Shown: positions 46,601-59,088, numbered from the stretch's first letter. The stretch: DNA of 64,000 nucleotides from Trichopria drosophilae (GCA_030407085.1 CM059584.1:125149001-125213000); one strand, 5' to 3'. Program-made: numbers and translations. Notes: generated by a model not told the origin, from the letters alone.

Positions 46601-49214
46601 GAAATTTCTAAATACATTGGTTTCATTTGAATAAAATTTTACTTTGAAAGAAATTAATCCATTTTTCAAGAATTTTTAAGTCCGTACTCGGATCAATTTT
46701 CAGGACAAAAACTCAGAGAGGTAATTTTCATATCGTAACATGTAACAGTTCTTTTCTGGAATTTCATAAAATATTCACAGCATAGAAGAATATTTTGGAA
46801 AATAACGTTAAGAATTGTGGACAAAAAATAAGGTGTGAAGATGCTGAATATTTGATTGCCAATGAAAATATACGAAAAAGTTTCTAAGAAATAAAAATCA
46901 TATTTTTCTTTTTTATGATTTTTAGGAGGTAGTCCACGGGTTTGGTATGGTTTTGAAATTTTTCAAATTATTCATTATTTCATATCAATCTTTTTATACC
47001 ATAAATAGGGTATATTTTACTTATAAAAAACATTTTTACAAACAGTTTTAAAAATGGGGTTAAAGAATTTTTTCTGCTTTCGTTGCTGTTCTCTCAAATT
47101 ATATCATTACTTTAAGTAGTAATGGCCTGTATTGTTCAGACATTCATATTGACAAGTTTTCGATATTGTAAATCGTTTAATCTTCTTTAACTCGCTTAAT
47201 TCTTTATCTTGTTTTGCTATCATTAAGCTTAGAGAAATATAAGGCTTTATCTCAAGAACAGAAATATTTTGTTACTTTAACATATCTGAAGATATATTGA
47301 CAAATATTTTATGTTAGCAAAGTTCTACAAATTCTACAGCCAAATTGACAACGATAATATAAAAGATTGAAATTTCGAGTATTTGTTACAATTATTATAT
47401 CACAGCATACATAAATACCAACAAAAACGTCAAGTAATATTTTTACAGATAGTTATATTTTTATTCTGTGTTTGACGAATTACTTTAAAGTTGTTTAAAA
47501 AACATATGAATTTGTAAAAAATTCAAAACCCATATATTTCTTGCTGAATAACTTTTTCACGTTTCTATTTTAAGAAGCACTAGGCTCTGAATTTTATTTA
47601 GTCTTGAAGAGAGGGAACACATTTATTAACCTAAATATTTACTTACCAGATTTCCACATTTTTAAAATAATTGCTATAAAATATTAAAAATGTGATTAAA
47701 TTATACTAGCAATGCAGATAAATTTAAATACACACTTAACAAAAATGCGATTAATTGAGAATTATTTATTGATCCAATTTTAACTAACTTCTGACCGACT
47801 CATGAAACAAAACGTAATTCCTTATTCCTTATCTCTTTCTGCATACAGTTTACTGTGCTCAAAATTTGTCTAAAGAGGCAAACATTCCATGAAAATGCAG
47901 TCATTTCAGTAGTAATAGGCCGCACTGTGTGTTATTCGCATTAGTTGAGGATTACTTAGATCTCCAGCATTTTTCTATGTATAATCCGCGACTTTGACAC
48001 CCATTTTTTAAACTTTCCCAGATAGACAATCGAATTTTCCATTAGATTTTAGTTCTCATCATACTCTACCCGAATTTGTCTTTTTCGGAGGTTCCATCTC
48101 GAGTGCGGAAATCACTTATACTCGTGGCATTCTCCTTTGATTATATAGAACAATTCCATTTGTTATTCTGATAATTCTGATGATAATGTTTGATTACTTG
48201 GAATTGCAAGTTCAGATCTGAGCGAGACTCCCAGAAAGCCGAAAAATTATCAAAATATACTTTGGATAAACTTTGCACTGCATATGACAAACAATCTTAC
48301 TAAAATTAAATATTCAATATTGTGAAGAAAAGTATTTTTGGGTTGTAGTTAATTTTTATTAACTAAAAATATTATTAAATATAATGGATGTTTTTTATTT
48401 GTCTACAGGATGTAAATCCAACGTATAAAACTAGCAAACTTTGTTGGTCCATTCATATTGATAATGTATCAAATATTTCGCGCATGTCGTAGAAAATAAA
48501 AGAATTAAAACGACTACTGCAGAGAGTTTCACATTGTGCATTAATACATCTTCCGAAGAACTATTGAGTAATAAACAATACTTATTACCATTTAAAATAT
48601 TATTTTATCATTTTTTATATTATTTATAAAAACTTTTTAAATCATATCGAAGACAAGTAAGAATTATCATCAAAATTCACGATTGTGCAACATCCCTCCA
48701 TAATTTTCCACACAACTTTCATCGTTTTCCAGTTATCGTAAGATCATCTGAAACAAGCAAATTCATCTTGTAATAGATAAAAAATGCCTCTTAAACTAAA
48801 AATGATTCCATCTCCTGCTCATCATGTATACATTGTTTAATGTTTACTATAAATATCCAGTTGTCTGGAAAAACATGTCCTACCCCTTTCCGCCCACCCT
48901 CTATTAATGTATATATTCGGACAATTTATTCAAGTCTTACTTTTGGGTGCGCTTAAAGCAACTTCCAATGACATCTATCAGTCGTATTTGATACCTTTTG
49001 ATTGCACTTCTGTTATTCATTAAATATTTTATCAAGGAATTGTGATACAGTCCTTTCCATGAACATCATACAGTAAAACTAACGAATTGAAATATACTTC
49101 AAACTTGTTTAAAATTTATGTGTATAAATAAATAACGTTGCATGAATTGACACATAAAGAATGTTTTTAACCTTTACATTTCAGTAGAATAGGTTATTAT
49201 CATTATCTACTTTC
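46601..49214. other. A+T-rich, no gene seen
   Basis: No supported feature. A slightly less A+T-rich patch near 47880-48150 and another near 48880-49000 show no readable protein. Confidence 0.5.
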
Positions 49215-49830
49215 CTTTTCAAAGGCACGTGCTGATCCTAAATTTAAAAGAGATGTTCGATATAAATTAATATAGAAACTATGTCTCTTCCATGTCTCTT
49301 TATCGACTATTTTTAATAAACTAATGGCCGTATTCATATCGAATCTCGTCCAATCGCAACTCATTCATGAACAGTACGCTTTCATTTATGGTAGATCTAC
49401 TACTACTACTACTACTACTATCAGTAATTCCTGGCTATTTAACGATATTGTATCTGAAGCTTTTGAACATTAATCTCAAGTAAACGTCAAAATGCGATGA
49501 CATCAGAATTACAAGCAGCCTTTATTCTGGCTAGATTAATACTTGACTGATAGGACGGAAATGGTTCCTATCAATAATTCCATTTACGAACTAATTTAAA
49601 TCTGCTCTGGTTTATCTCATCCTAGTACTTTTCCCAATTTATATCAACGAACTTCCAGTCATCTGAATCTACGTAATCATTATGTTCATATGACAATCCA
49701 ATTTTCAAAAAGTTTAATCGTCCTGTAGATTGATTGTTTTTACAGAGCTGAATTCTTTTGGTTTGAACCATTCGCAACAACCCTCCTGTTAAACTAACCA
49801 AACTTTGTATGTCACAGTTTTTTGGAAGAG
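49215..49830 (+). pseudogene. Decayed non-LTR reverse transcriptase (CR1/Jockey-superfamily type)
   Basis: Frames on the plus strand, joined across many lesions, spell the order of a non-LTR RT. Around 49222-49240 is KARADP (before the NYRPISLL block); 49290-49330 gives SLSTIFNKLM; 49361-49400 gives HEQYAFIYGRST (family: QHGF-GRST). At 49545-49600 come YLTDRTE-VPINNSI, then SGL-HPS in place of SGVPQGS, and FPIYINELPVI (family: LF-LYINDLP) near 49630-49665. At 49740-49820 are ELNSF and a T-L-YVT remnant of the L-LN--KT-YV block. Stops and at least three frameshifts make it dead. It is a different family from, and older than, the copy at 50270. Confidence 0.65.
49397..49420 (+). repeat. (CTA)8 microsatellite inside the RT fossil
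   Basis: Eight perfect CTA units follow GRS of the decayed RT where the family has a short run of threonines (ST-TN). An ancestral ACT-rich codon run appears to have expanded. Confidence 0.9.
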
Positions 49831-50269
49831 TTAACTTCTTTAAAATTTACTGCAAACTACACCGTAAAATGTTTGTAGACTTTCCACATTATAAATATTT
49901 TCAGTTAGTTACTCAGTAAGTTTGTTCCACCTACTTATACTCTGGCTTTGCAATGTGTAGATAATAAAAGTGTAAATAGAAATGTGCTAACTGCCTCAGA
50001 ATCACGTAATGGCAAGAATGGTACAGTGGTTTCGTGTAATTATATTTCTGGGGTTGTAACTCTTTCAAACATTTAAAAAAAATACTAATTCAAATTTAAG
50101 GTATATAATTGTTGTTTATTATTATGTCTACTTTATTATTAAGTTAAATATTAACTGCATTTCGTTACATTGACGATGTTTGCAGTTTGGTGTTTATTAG
50201 TAAAAAACTGAAGTTAAACAAGCAACAAGTACATTGTCAGTCGACAATAATAAAAAACTGTACACTATA
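49831..50269. other. A+T-rich spacer between RT fossils
   Basis: No readable coding; may contain untranslated remnants of either element. Confidence 0.45.
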
Positions 50270-51660
50270 TGGAGAGTGCATTTTCTCTGATGATTACACC
50301 CAAGAAATGAGAGTACACTCAAGAAAGGCTCCTGACGTTGACCTCATCACAAGTCAAATACTGAAAGAGTTACCTGAAAATACAATCAGATTGATGACTA
50401 TTCTTTACAATACATCACTGAGATGAAGATACTTCCCTGATTTGTGCAAAGTCGCACAGGTTATTATGATCCTCAAACCAGGGAAAAGCTTCGAGGAAGT
50501 AAAGTCTTACAGACCTATTAGCATTCTACCAATTCTCTCAAAAGTCCTGGAAAAACTCATACTAAAACGTATGATGCTAGAGATAGAGAAAATACATATT
50601 CTCAGAATGTTTGGATTTATGAAGAAACATGGGACTGTCGAGCAAATCCATAATGTGGTCAAGACTATCAATAAAGCAATAGAAGTGAAGAAATATTGTT
50701 CTGCAGCCTTCTTGGGCATTAGCCAAGCATTTGATAAAGTTTGGCATGCAGGGCAGAAACTGAACTCACAGTTTCTACCTAATAATGAAGTCGTATATTA
50801 GTAATAGATACTTTCTAGTTAGACAGGAAGAAAAACTAACTGGACTATTCACCATCAAATCAGAAGTCCCGCAAGGCAGTGTCTTAGAACCGATCGTGTA
50901 CTTGCTCTATCCTGCAGATCTTCCACTGACACCGGAAACATAAGTAGCTACATTTGTTCATGACACACTAATTACTAAAACACACGAAAATTTTGCAAAT
51001 GCTTCAATCTACCTTCAAAACAATCTCCATCTAATGTATGAATGGTTAAAAACATGGCGTATTAGAGCCAATGAAACCAAATCAAAGCATGTAACATTCA
51101 CATACACATAAAGGAAATTGTCCACCAGTACAACTTAGTAATACAAATCTACCTCAAGCAGATGTTAAATATCTTGGCATGTATCTCGATAGAAGGCCGA
51201 CGTGGAGGAAACATATTTGGACAAAAAAGGAAACAGCTTGGACTGGAATTGAGGAAAATGTATTGGCTACTTGGGAGAAACTCCCAGTTATCCTTAGAAA
51301 ACAAAATACTGTTGTAAAAGATAATACTAAAGAGTGTTTGAACCTATGAGGTCGATGGGGTAGTGCTTCTATCTCTGATATTGAGATTATACAAAGGTTT
51401 CAATTAAAGACATTACGAATAATTGCGGATGCCCCGTGTTATGTTCCAAATCAGATAATTCACAACGACCTGGAACTGCGGACTGTTAAAACTGAAATCG
51501 GGCCCTACGGTACGAAACACCTGGAGCGACTGAGTAATCATCCAAACAAAAAACTAGTAAACTTAATAGACCATAGTGAAACTACTCATCGATTAAAAAA
51601 AAAACACACCCACTTGACCTTCCCACAAGATTCAAATAGAAACATAGAGATTTGTTAAGA
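50270..51660 (+). pseudogene. 5'-truncated Jockey-clade non-LTR retrotransposon, ORF2 reverse transcriptase
   Basis: The frame holds RKAPDVDLITSQILKELP (family K-PG-D-I), KSYRPISILPILSKVLEKL, AAFLGISQAFDKVWH, then after a frameshift VPQGSVLEP, ATFVHDTLI, NETKSKHVTF, DVKYLGMYLDRRPTWRKHI, and a late NKKL / HPLDLP-like end near 51600. The layout matches the RT and C-terminal part of Jockey ORF2, which primes reverse transcription on nicked target DNA. Two catalytic aspartates are lost: FLD to FLG in motif A and F-ADD to FVHD in motif C. Stops occur at 50424, 50799, 50941, 51108 and 51346, plus a frameshift near 50760. The endonuclease and ORF1 are absent. The 3' untranslated part probably ends between 51660 and 51800 without a clear polyA tail. 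Confidence 0.85.
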
Positions 51661-52319
51661 ATAAATGAAGCGTTATCTTTAATGATTCGAAAAGACTTGC
51701 TAGTGGGTGTCTATCTTCAAAATGTTAATTTACAGTCCAAAAATTGTGTTTATTGTCCCTCTGGGACAGGTTGTAAATTATAAAATGAATGGGGAAAAAA
51801 ATATGGAGAGGGCAGAATGTTTGAAGCATTTGTATACCTCGTATTTATCTAGAGTAGTCTGAGGAGCAAAATCCCTATTTTCCGCCCATGGAAAATTACT
51901 ACTCTTGCAATAGTGTTTGTAAATTGTGGGACATTGTATTTATCTACAACTTCAGTAGAATTTCTATAAAACATATTCAAAAAGACACATGAAATTTATA
52001 CGAAATGAATACACAAGTTGCTGCAAGATTTACAGCATAGTAAACATTTTTAACAGTAGAGCCCTACTTAATTTCAAAAGCGATTATTCTGAGTATTTCC
52101 GTGTCTTATATTACCTCCACGATTTCTGAAGCATTTTTCAACTATCCAGACCGTATTATTTGCAAGCCCTTGGATAGACACCTTGATCAAATCCGTAATT
52201 AATTTGTAATTCATATAATTTTCCTTTATGACCCTTGAGCATAAATGATACGTAGTCTCGTAACGTAGGTAAAAGCCAAAAATAAAAAACGTAACGACAT
52301 ACAACGAGGTTCAGCCTTT
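51661..52319. other. No gene seen; possible 3' tail of the Jockey element
   Basis: Contains gtccctctgggac, a small palindrome, at about 51757. A 76-codon minus frame (52074-52304) is not recognised. Confidence 0.45.
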
Positions 52320-52660
52320 TTCACCTAAAGAAACAACGAATGGGAGTTTTTACCCCACCGGATAATCAGGCTATGTTGCGGGATTGTCGGTTTCGTGCAC
52401 TTTGTACAACGGAGTGTTTTGGACTAGCTTTTAACGAATCGTGCACTTGAGCTTGCGCGTAGCTTGTTCTCGTGGGTGCACCCGGCGCTTTAATATTACC
52501 GAAAAGCGTCTCAAGGGGTGTCTTATAAACCGCAAAAAAGCACGAGCGGATAAATTTACGTGTAACGTAAAAGATACGCGCTTAGTAAAGAAAGGAAACG
52601 CGTAAATGTCGCGAGGGACGGACGACATACAAAAGATCAAATTACCCTCTGACAATGGAA
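52320..52660. promoter_or_regulatory. Candidate cis-regulatory island, CpG-rich
   Basis: Starting near the ccccaccggataatcaggct word, composition becomes mixed and CpG-bearing (gagcttgcgcgtagcttgtt, tgggtgcacccggcgcttta, aagatacgcgcttag, aacgcgtaaatgtcgcgagg). cggataatc fits a K50 homeodomain-type site. The minus frame 52431-52670 (79 codons, arginine-rich) resembles no known protein. Reads as a conserved non-coding block like those at 41500 and 46080. Confidence 0.35.
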
Positions 52661-54919
52661 TAAATAACAATGAAAACGAGAATGCTAATCAAGACAATAA
52701 ATGGGTGGTTTCTTTGCCTTTCAGTGTATAGGAAATTAAGGGGTAACGAGTATTTGCTACTTGAACATAGCACTTTTGATGTTTAGGTCTTATCGAAAGC
52801 TTCTTAATGAATATGTAAGTTTTTAACGACACCAGGTCTCTTTTTAGGTAAATGGTCCCTTAAGATAGCAAGAAGGAAATTTCTGTATTAAAATGAGCCT
52901 GAAGTGGAGGTAACCCGCAGTCACAAAGTTTTTTCTTCGTAACTACATTCCAATATCGTAAAAACATACTTCGACACTTATAAAATTCGTATTCATGTGA
53001 ATTTATTTGAATGATTGTTTGTTAACGATTTATTTAATTTAAGACAATATTTTTAACAAATATTTGTTATTTTTAGTCAATCTGCTTTACAATAACATAA
53101 TTGTTTTTTTTCTTTAACTATTTCCTTTAACTAGCTTTTTCTATATTTATTTGTAAATAATGTTACCTGTACAATATTTCCTATAGTAAAATGTCACGAA
53201 GATAAAGTATGGTCTCGAAATAAAAGCTGATTTGTTTGAAAGTGTAAAGTTATTTTTCAGGTTTCTGATAAGAAAAATAACAAAAAATGAATTGATTCTG
53301 AATCAGCACTCTTAAAACATATGACAAGGGTATTGTTTCCCAAGAAATAGTCATACAACCTTTCAATACCTTTCAATACATCAATAGGTTTGAAATCCCA
53401 AATGACTTATATTCCAATGAAATTATAAATTTAGTTTAAAAAGTAATATTTTTTGTTATACTACTTTTGATATATTGGAAATAAATATATGAAATTGAAC
53501 CGAATATGATTTAAAATCTAGAAGTTAATAAAAACAGACTGATGCTAAAATAAAACAATAAAAATTGAGCCGAAAGGGGAGACTGACGAATAGAACGTAA
53601 AGATGGAAAAGCGAGAAAGAAAAATGCAAAAAACGGAAAAACTAGAAAGAGAAAGCGCAGACATCCGAGGTGGACAGGTCGTTTGATTGATCGGCTCTAT
53701 TCCCCAGTTCCTGGTTATGACCTCGCTCAAACAACCAATTTTGGTACACAAGTATCAAAGAAATTGAAGGATGACATACAATAAATTACTTTCATAGAAT
53801 ATTACATATAATAAATGACATATTAAGACCATATTTTTTGAATGTCTGAAATAAAAACCGTAGTTATATTAGTGTATTCTTCGTAAATATTTTTTGTGCA
53901 AGATTCGGAGAAGTACATTTAGAAAGCTCAGCGACAAATTTATCACAATATGACAGATGTACACGTTTTAAATAATTAGTGCAAAAATTCATTTCTTATT
54001 CAAATACGAAAAAAATACGTTTGGAATCATGGATTCTATAGTTCTTGTCATGTTATTGCAATTAATTGTTCTATGATAATTCTTAACCAATTTGGATACT
54101 TTGTATTAATGGTTTAATACATTACGTAACAATTGATGGTAGCTATTTTAACATTTATGTATCGTCGGCATGTGCTATTTTTTGGGTAAGTATTTCAATA
54201 CTAAACTTCATAAGTTCGTGGCTATGTTTAGTGCGTGAATTCATGACAGAAATTAATTTTTTATATTCATATGATTTTTTCAGAATTTGATATTTCTGTT
54301 CCAGACGACTTTTATTGCAATCGATGTCGACTAGTTATATTTGCCACAGTTTTGTACTACTTTCGCTTTACTTTACGAGTACATTTTTGCCAGCATCATT
54401 CGCATCTAGTTGCTTTATTATGTTTTATTACTATTATCGATTTTTTAATGATTCATTCATTTTTTGTACCCGTAGAGTTTTGAATTTATTCATATTTATT
54501 TTTCTAATGTAAATCAATCACGATATATTTCTTTCTAAGTAACATAATACCAAACTCATATATCACAAAATTATATAAAATTAAACACTTTATGTAGAAA
54601 ATTGTTTGTCTATCTAAATATGTGACAGAACAAAAAAACAATAATTGGTTTACATTAATGTATTGAATTGGGAATGTCACATTTTTCAACTAACTCAAAG
54701 TTACTTGATTTATCTAAATTCAATTGTGAGACGTAGTAACAGACTTAATTTTAAAATAAATACAACCAAGTATCGCTAATATAGATTTCATACGTAATAA
54801 AATCCAAAATTTAATATCAAACCTTGGCATAAATAGAGCGACAGTATTTTTGTAAAATCTTCCATGATCACTTTGTGCCCTGCAACATTATTTTAATTAC
54901 GAACTATCGCTAGTCAAAT
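52661..54919. other. A+T-rich, no gene seen
   Basis: A purine-rich strand segment (53570-53650) and hydrophobic frames at 54271-54512 are present. The latter follow a ttttttcag acceptor-like site at about 54283, but no phase-compatible upstream exon was found. Confidence 0.45.
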
Positions 54920-55040
54920 CTGTGATAGATTAAATTCAAATTGAGTTACAGCGATGGCTTAATTAGCAGTTTAATCAATAATTACTTATTAATCAAGTCT
55001 AGCGAAAGCCTCTTAACGGCTGAAAGTAAATGACAAATTA
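54920..55040. promoter_or_regulatory. Candidate homeodomain-site cluster
   Basis: Within 100 bp: gatagattaa, ggcttaattagcagtttaat, caataattacttattaatca. At least five TAAT/ATTA cores, two of them overlapping palindromes, sit in mixed sequence that ends agcgaaagcctcttaacggc. TAAT words are frequent by chance in A+T-rich DNA, so only the density and the flanking composition speak for function. Confidence 0.25.
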
Positions 55041-55990
55041 AAATTACAAGATCCACAAAAAGGAAGCGTTTACTACAGCTAGCATTTTTTGATATTACTT
55101 AAAAAAAATAATCAAAATTAGATAGAATTATTGTTTCATATTTTTCATAGGATTTTGAGCACATGCATCTACGGTTATTCCCTATTTAGGACTTAATACC
55201 GTAATTGTTTTAAAACCTGTTCGAAACTTGTTTGTACGTTCATAAAATTAAACTGGAGAATATTGTAGCATCTATTCCGAAAATTATGTTTTAGAATTTA
55301 AACTACAGCTGATACATAATTAAATTTCTAAGTAGAGCTCAAAGTGAACAATATATCTACTTACCTCCAGCTATACATTTGCGTATCGCATTATAGTTTC
55401 ACAAATGCAAAAAGAAGATGCGGAGAAATGCAGTTTGCTAAATGAGTTCTTCTAAAAGAATTTTCGAGAAATCGAAATAAGATTTTCTTCATATTATTCA
55501 GTAAATGTTTTATTTAAATCAGAATTCTCTTATTTAAGTATCTTAGCCACATTACAAAATGTATCATTTAGAAAAATATAATCAACTATGTTGTGTAATC
55601 AACTATTATTGAATATCATATTCTATTATTTAATCTGAATGAAGTTTACTGAAGTTAATTATAATAAATTTTACGAAAAGTAATAACGAATTTTGTCAAA
55701 TATAAAGTGCAACTATTTTTAGAATGGCTGACATTTCTACGTACTTGTAAGGCAGTCGGCCTGCAGAGCTTACTACCTTAGTGTAACTATCTAAGTTATT
55801 AAAACTTACTATATTTTTATAATTTCCACTTCCAAATTTTTTTTTTAGAACATTATTTGATCCACATACGTTCACGTATAGATCAAAATAACACCGAGAT
55901 AAAAACCTGAAAGTTTTAATGATATATAAGTGTTTATTAATAATTAACATTGTAAATGCATATCCAAATCATCTGTGACTTACTCAATAT
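55041..55990. other. A+T-rich, no gene seen
   Basis: An 84-codon minus frame (55696-55950) is not recognised. Confidence 0.5.
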
Positions 55991-55998
55991 AAATAAAC
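55991..55998. repeat. Candidate target-site duplication, left (AAATAAAC)
   Basis: aaataaac precedes the GG start of the element at 55999 and recurs at 56358-56365. The word is low in complexity, so this is weaker than the duplications at 29161 and 60092. Confidence 0.45.
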
Positions 55999-56357
55999 GG
56001 TACAACGACTATACAACACACTACTTTTAAACATACGACAGTTCAACATACGACTTTTCAACGTATAATCGTTTCAACACAAACATTTCATCACATAACC
56101 ATTTCAACACGAACCAAAATCAATACATTTAAATAAAATAATTGAAAATAACAAACCTAACCTAACCTAACCTAGCCTAACCTCATCTTATAAACTAATC
56201 TAAACTATCTTAGCCTATTTTGTTAAAATATTTAATACATTATATTAAAATGGTCATTTGTTGAAAAATTTTATGATGAAATGTTTGTATGTTGAAATGT
56301 TTGTGATGAAGTTATCTTATGATGAAAACATATTTGTGTTGAATAGTAGCGTCACAA
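55999..56357. mobile_element. Foldback-type element, ~15-bp periodic arms, TTAGG core
   Basis: The left start ggtacaacgactatacaaca resembles the start of the element at 60100 (ggtaacaggtctaatcaaca). The right arm, inverted, reads cgctactattcaacacaaat. Left arm units: ttcaacatacgactt, ttcaacgtataatcgt, ttcaacacaaacatt, tcatcacataaccatt, tcaacacgaacc. The right arm inverted has ttcatcacaaacatt, tcaacatacaaacatt, tcatcataaaat. A CCTAA block sits at the exact middle (56154-56183 against a centre of 56178). No coding sequence. Confidence 0.65.
56154..56183 (-). repeat. Telomere-type TTAGG block in element centre
   Basis: aacctaacctaacctaacct then agcctaacct: five intact CCTAA pentamers plus one variant. 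Lies between the two periodic arms of the element at 55999. Confidence 0.9.
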
Positions 56358-56365
56358 AAATAAAC

Positions 56366-58045
56366 CAGTATTTTTTTAATGTATTAATATTGTCAGAAAA
56401 ATCACTTAAATGACAGTTTTTTGTCTTGTTAACCAGATATAAGTTGGAAAAGCTAAAGCTTTCTTGTAAACATTTACTTACTTCGTACTAAATCGAAATG
56501 ATTTTGTAGCTAGAATACCTAGAGGTAGAATGTTTTTATTCTACGTAGGGTTTCTGAATGACCATCAATTGCACGAATCGACAGACGCCATTTTGCTGTT
56601 CGGGATCCTTAATCTACTGTGAAAGAACGCTAACTGATGACACTGGCTTCGGGTTCTCCAATATTCTCTCCGAGAATTTAGTTGACCATCTATTGAGCCA
56701 ACGAAGGAAACGTTTCACCAATTTTCTTGTCGAGATTTGCATCCGGTATCACAAAAAAAACTCACCGACATACTAAATGATAAGATTAAGATATAATTAA
56801 GTAACAGGAAAGGATTCTATAAATATATTACTATATAGATAGTGAGTAAAGATAACGGAATTCTCTTATAAATTACGAAAAACCGTTAATTAAAATGCAT
56901 AATCCAATTTTAAGCCCCATTTCAATTTCATCAAGCAGGAAGTAAGCAAAAATTGTGAGACGATTGCAACAATCAAATCAGATTTTCCAAGCTGTATATA
57001 TAGCTCTTAAAAATGTTTTCCACAGCTATTTTTATAAATATCTTTGAGCCTGTCTTTTAAACTGTTCTTGTGTACGTGTGAACGAAAAGAAATCTTGAAA
57101 AATTCGAACGTTTCGGGTATTAAAAGTATATAATGAGTAATAAACGGCTTAGACAGACTTTTGCGATTAACTTCTTCCAGGAACATCAGCTACAATTTCT
57201 AAGACTTTTTATGAAATAGGAGTTTCAGGCATCACAAATACAACTTTTAAGTATTTTTAAAGATCAATTTAAGAGCACCTTCGCACCACTACTTAAGAAC
57301 TCAAGAAACTGTTAAGGTATCATAATCCTTGGTGTGACACAATAAAAAGAATAACCGAAGTATTTGAAAATGTAATGAATTCGTTTTAAGTGTAGCTCAT
57401 TGTGAATTCTATGTTAGTTTTTGAAAATTAAAAATGGAAGATCTAATGTAGCTGACAAAATAAGTACAATTCAATGGGATTTTCTTGAAATTGTATTATT
57501 CAGGAGCTTGTACTTGCTGATAACACATCGGTTGTCAGTTATGTAGAAAAAAATAATTAGTTGATTCTACCTAGATCTTTGAGTAACCATTGTTAATACA
57601 AATAATTAAAAGAACAATCCTAACTTTTTTCCAAGTAAAAAAATTTAGATAATTTTTATATTTAATATAACTGGTGTCAATTTTCTTGCGAGCGCTGTTC
57701 TAGAATATCTAGCCTAGTTTTTCATTAATCTGTGATTAAATGTCATTTAAAAATGTCTTACTTAAAGGCTAGAGTACTATTTATTTATATTTTTCAATAA
57801 ATTTTGCTTTTAAATGAGACTGAGAGATATATTTTATATAACTAAGTTTGGCAAATTTCACTCATAATTTTACCCGTGTAAACAATCATAATAACGGGTC
57901 CATATAATTGTTAGTTCTTACTTCACGCCCACATGTCTGATATGAAAGTTTACTAAAATATGTGCAATACACGTGGCAGAGGCAGTACAATAAAATAAAG
58001 TACTGAAACAGAAATTACAAAACTATTAAATTAATCTTCAAAATT
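56366..58045. other. Mostly A+T-rich, one unrecognised frame
   Basis: A mixed-composition patch at 56520-56780 has a 72-codon plus frame (ERTLTDDTGFGFSNILSENL) that I do not recognise. Its minus strand also reads partly open. The rest is empty. Confidence 0.4.
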
Positions 58046-58631
58046 TGTTGCCCTATAAGTAGAAGTCGATTCTGATAGGATTTTTGTTCCAGAAACCAAA
58101 TATTGACCCAAACATTGCTAGTTAACTCTAGTTTTTGAGATATTGAAGGTTGATTCTAGGGATTTTTGAAAATTCAATCACAGCTCAAAAAAATGCAGTG
58201 GTACCACCAGTAAAAGTGGCTTGTAAAATTTTTCAAAATTTCAAAAAGTTCGTCTAACATATTTAATCCAATATGTTGCATTTCTTAATTTTGTTGCATC
58301 GCATTCTATAGCATAACTGTGAAAAACACCAAAAAATACGATTTATAACATTTTTACATCCAATTTGATAAAAAAAAACTAGGACCAATTGGCTATTTTG
58401 ATGTATATATATTTCGATTCTGCGGGTAAAATTTTATCAGAATCGACTCTTACTGGTGGACAACAGCATTTTTTCTGAGCTGTAAATAGATGCTCAAAAT
58501 GCCTGAAACCGGTTTTTTTAGCCACATGACCTACAATATCCCAAAAACTGGAGCCAATTGGATATTTCGAGATCATATTTGGATTTTGGAGCAAAAATCC
58601 TACCAGAATAGACTCTTACTTGTAAAGAAAC
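58046..58631. mobile_element. Foldback element with ~190-bp arms and repeated GATTCTGATAGGATTTTT motif
   Basis: The left arm begins ataagtagaagtcgattctg then ataggatttttgttccag; the right arm, inverted, begins acaagtaagagtctattctg then gtaggatttttgctcc. Inner parts also mirror: cagctcaaaaaaatgcag, ccaccagtaaaagtggc on the left against cagctcagaaaaaatgctg, ccaccagtaagagtcg inverted on the right. The motif gattctgatagga occurs near both the outer and the inner edges of the arms, so the arm itself is an old duplication. Non-coding. Confidence 0.7.
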
Positions 58632-59088
58632 ATGAAATTCATAACAATATTTGGTGAACATTGTAATAATTCCACCTGAAACATATTTTGAGATTATTTT
58701 GGAGAAGTGGTTTCCAAAAATCTAATAAAAATTCTGTCCTTTGTGATCCAGTGCTTTTAATGTTTAAAAACTAACGTCGAAGTTATAATCATCGAAGTCA
58801 AAACACACGAAGTAGAAAGTGTCATGCGATTATGGTCACTTTTATTAATTTTTGTTTAGTGCCAACATATTTTTTTTTACCTAATGTTTTCTGTTCTAAT
58901 TTTTACAAAATTTTGGTCTTTTAAATTGTTCCTTAAATATATGAAATTCTTTTGTATTGTACCTTGTTTACATTTTATTTTTCTAAAGAGTTTGTATTTT
59001 TTAAACATCAGGATAAAGTTGTGATTATTATTTTTCTTCAAAAAGTGGTGTCAGGAGAATTCAGTCGAGGGGCCACCGATGCTGGACG
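58632..59088. other. A+T-rich, no gene seen
   Basis: No supported feature. Confidence 0.5.

Noticed and set aside
53570..53660. Purine-rich stretch as a coding, charged coiled-coil exon
   Set aside because: Frames are closed within a short distance and the opposite-strand frame is low-complexity Ser/Phe.
54160..54512. Two-exon gene: donor TTTTGG|GTAAGT near 54186 and acceptor TTTTTTCAG near 54283
   Set aside because: Joining them gives an early stop in the plausible phase, and the hydrophobic frames downstream match nothing recognisable.
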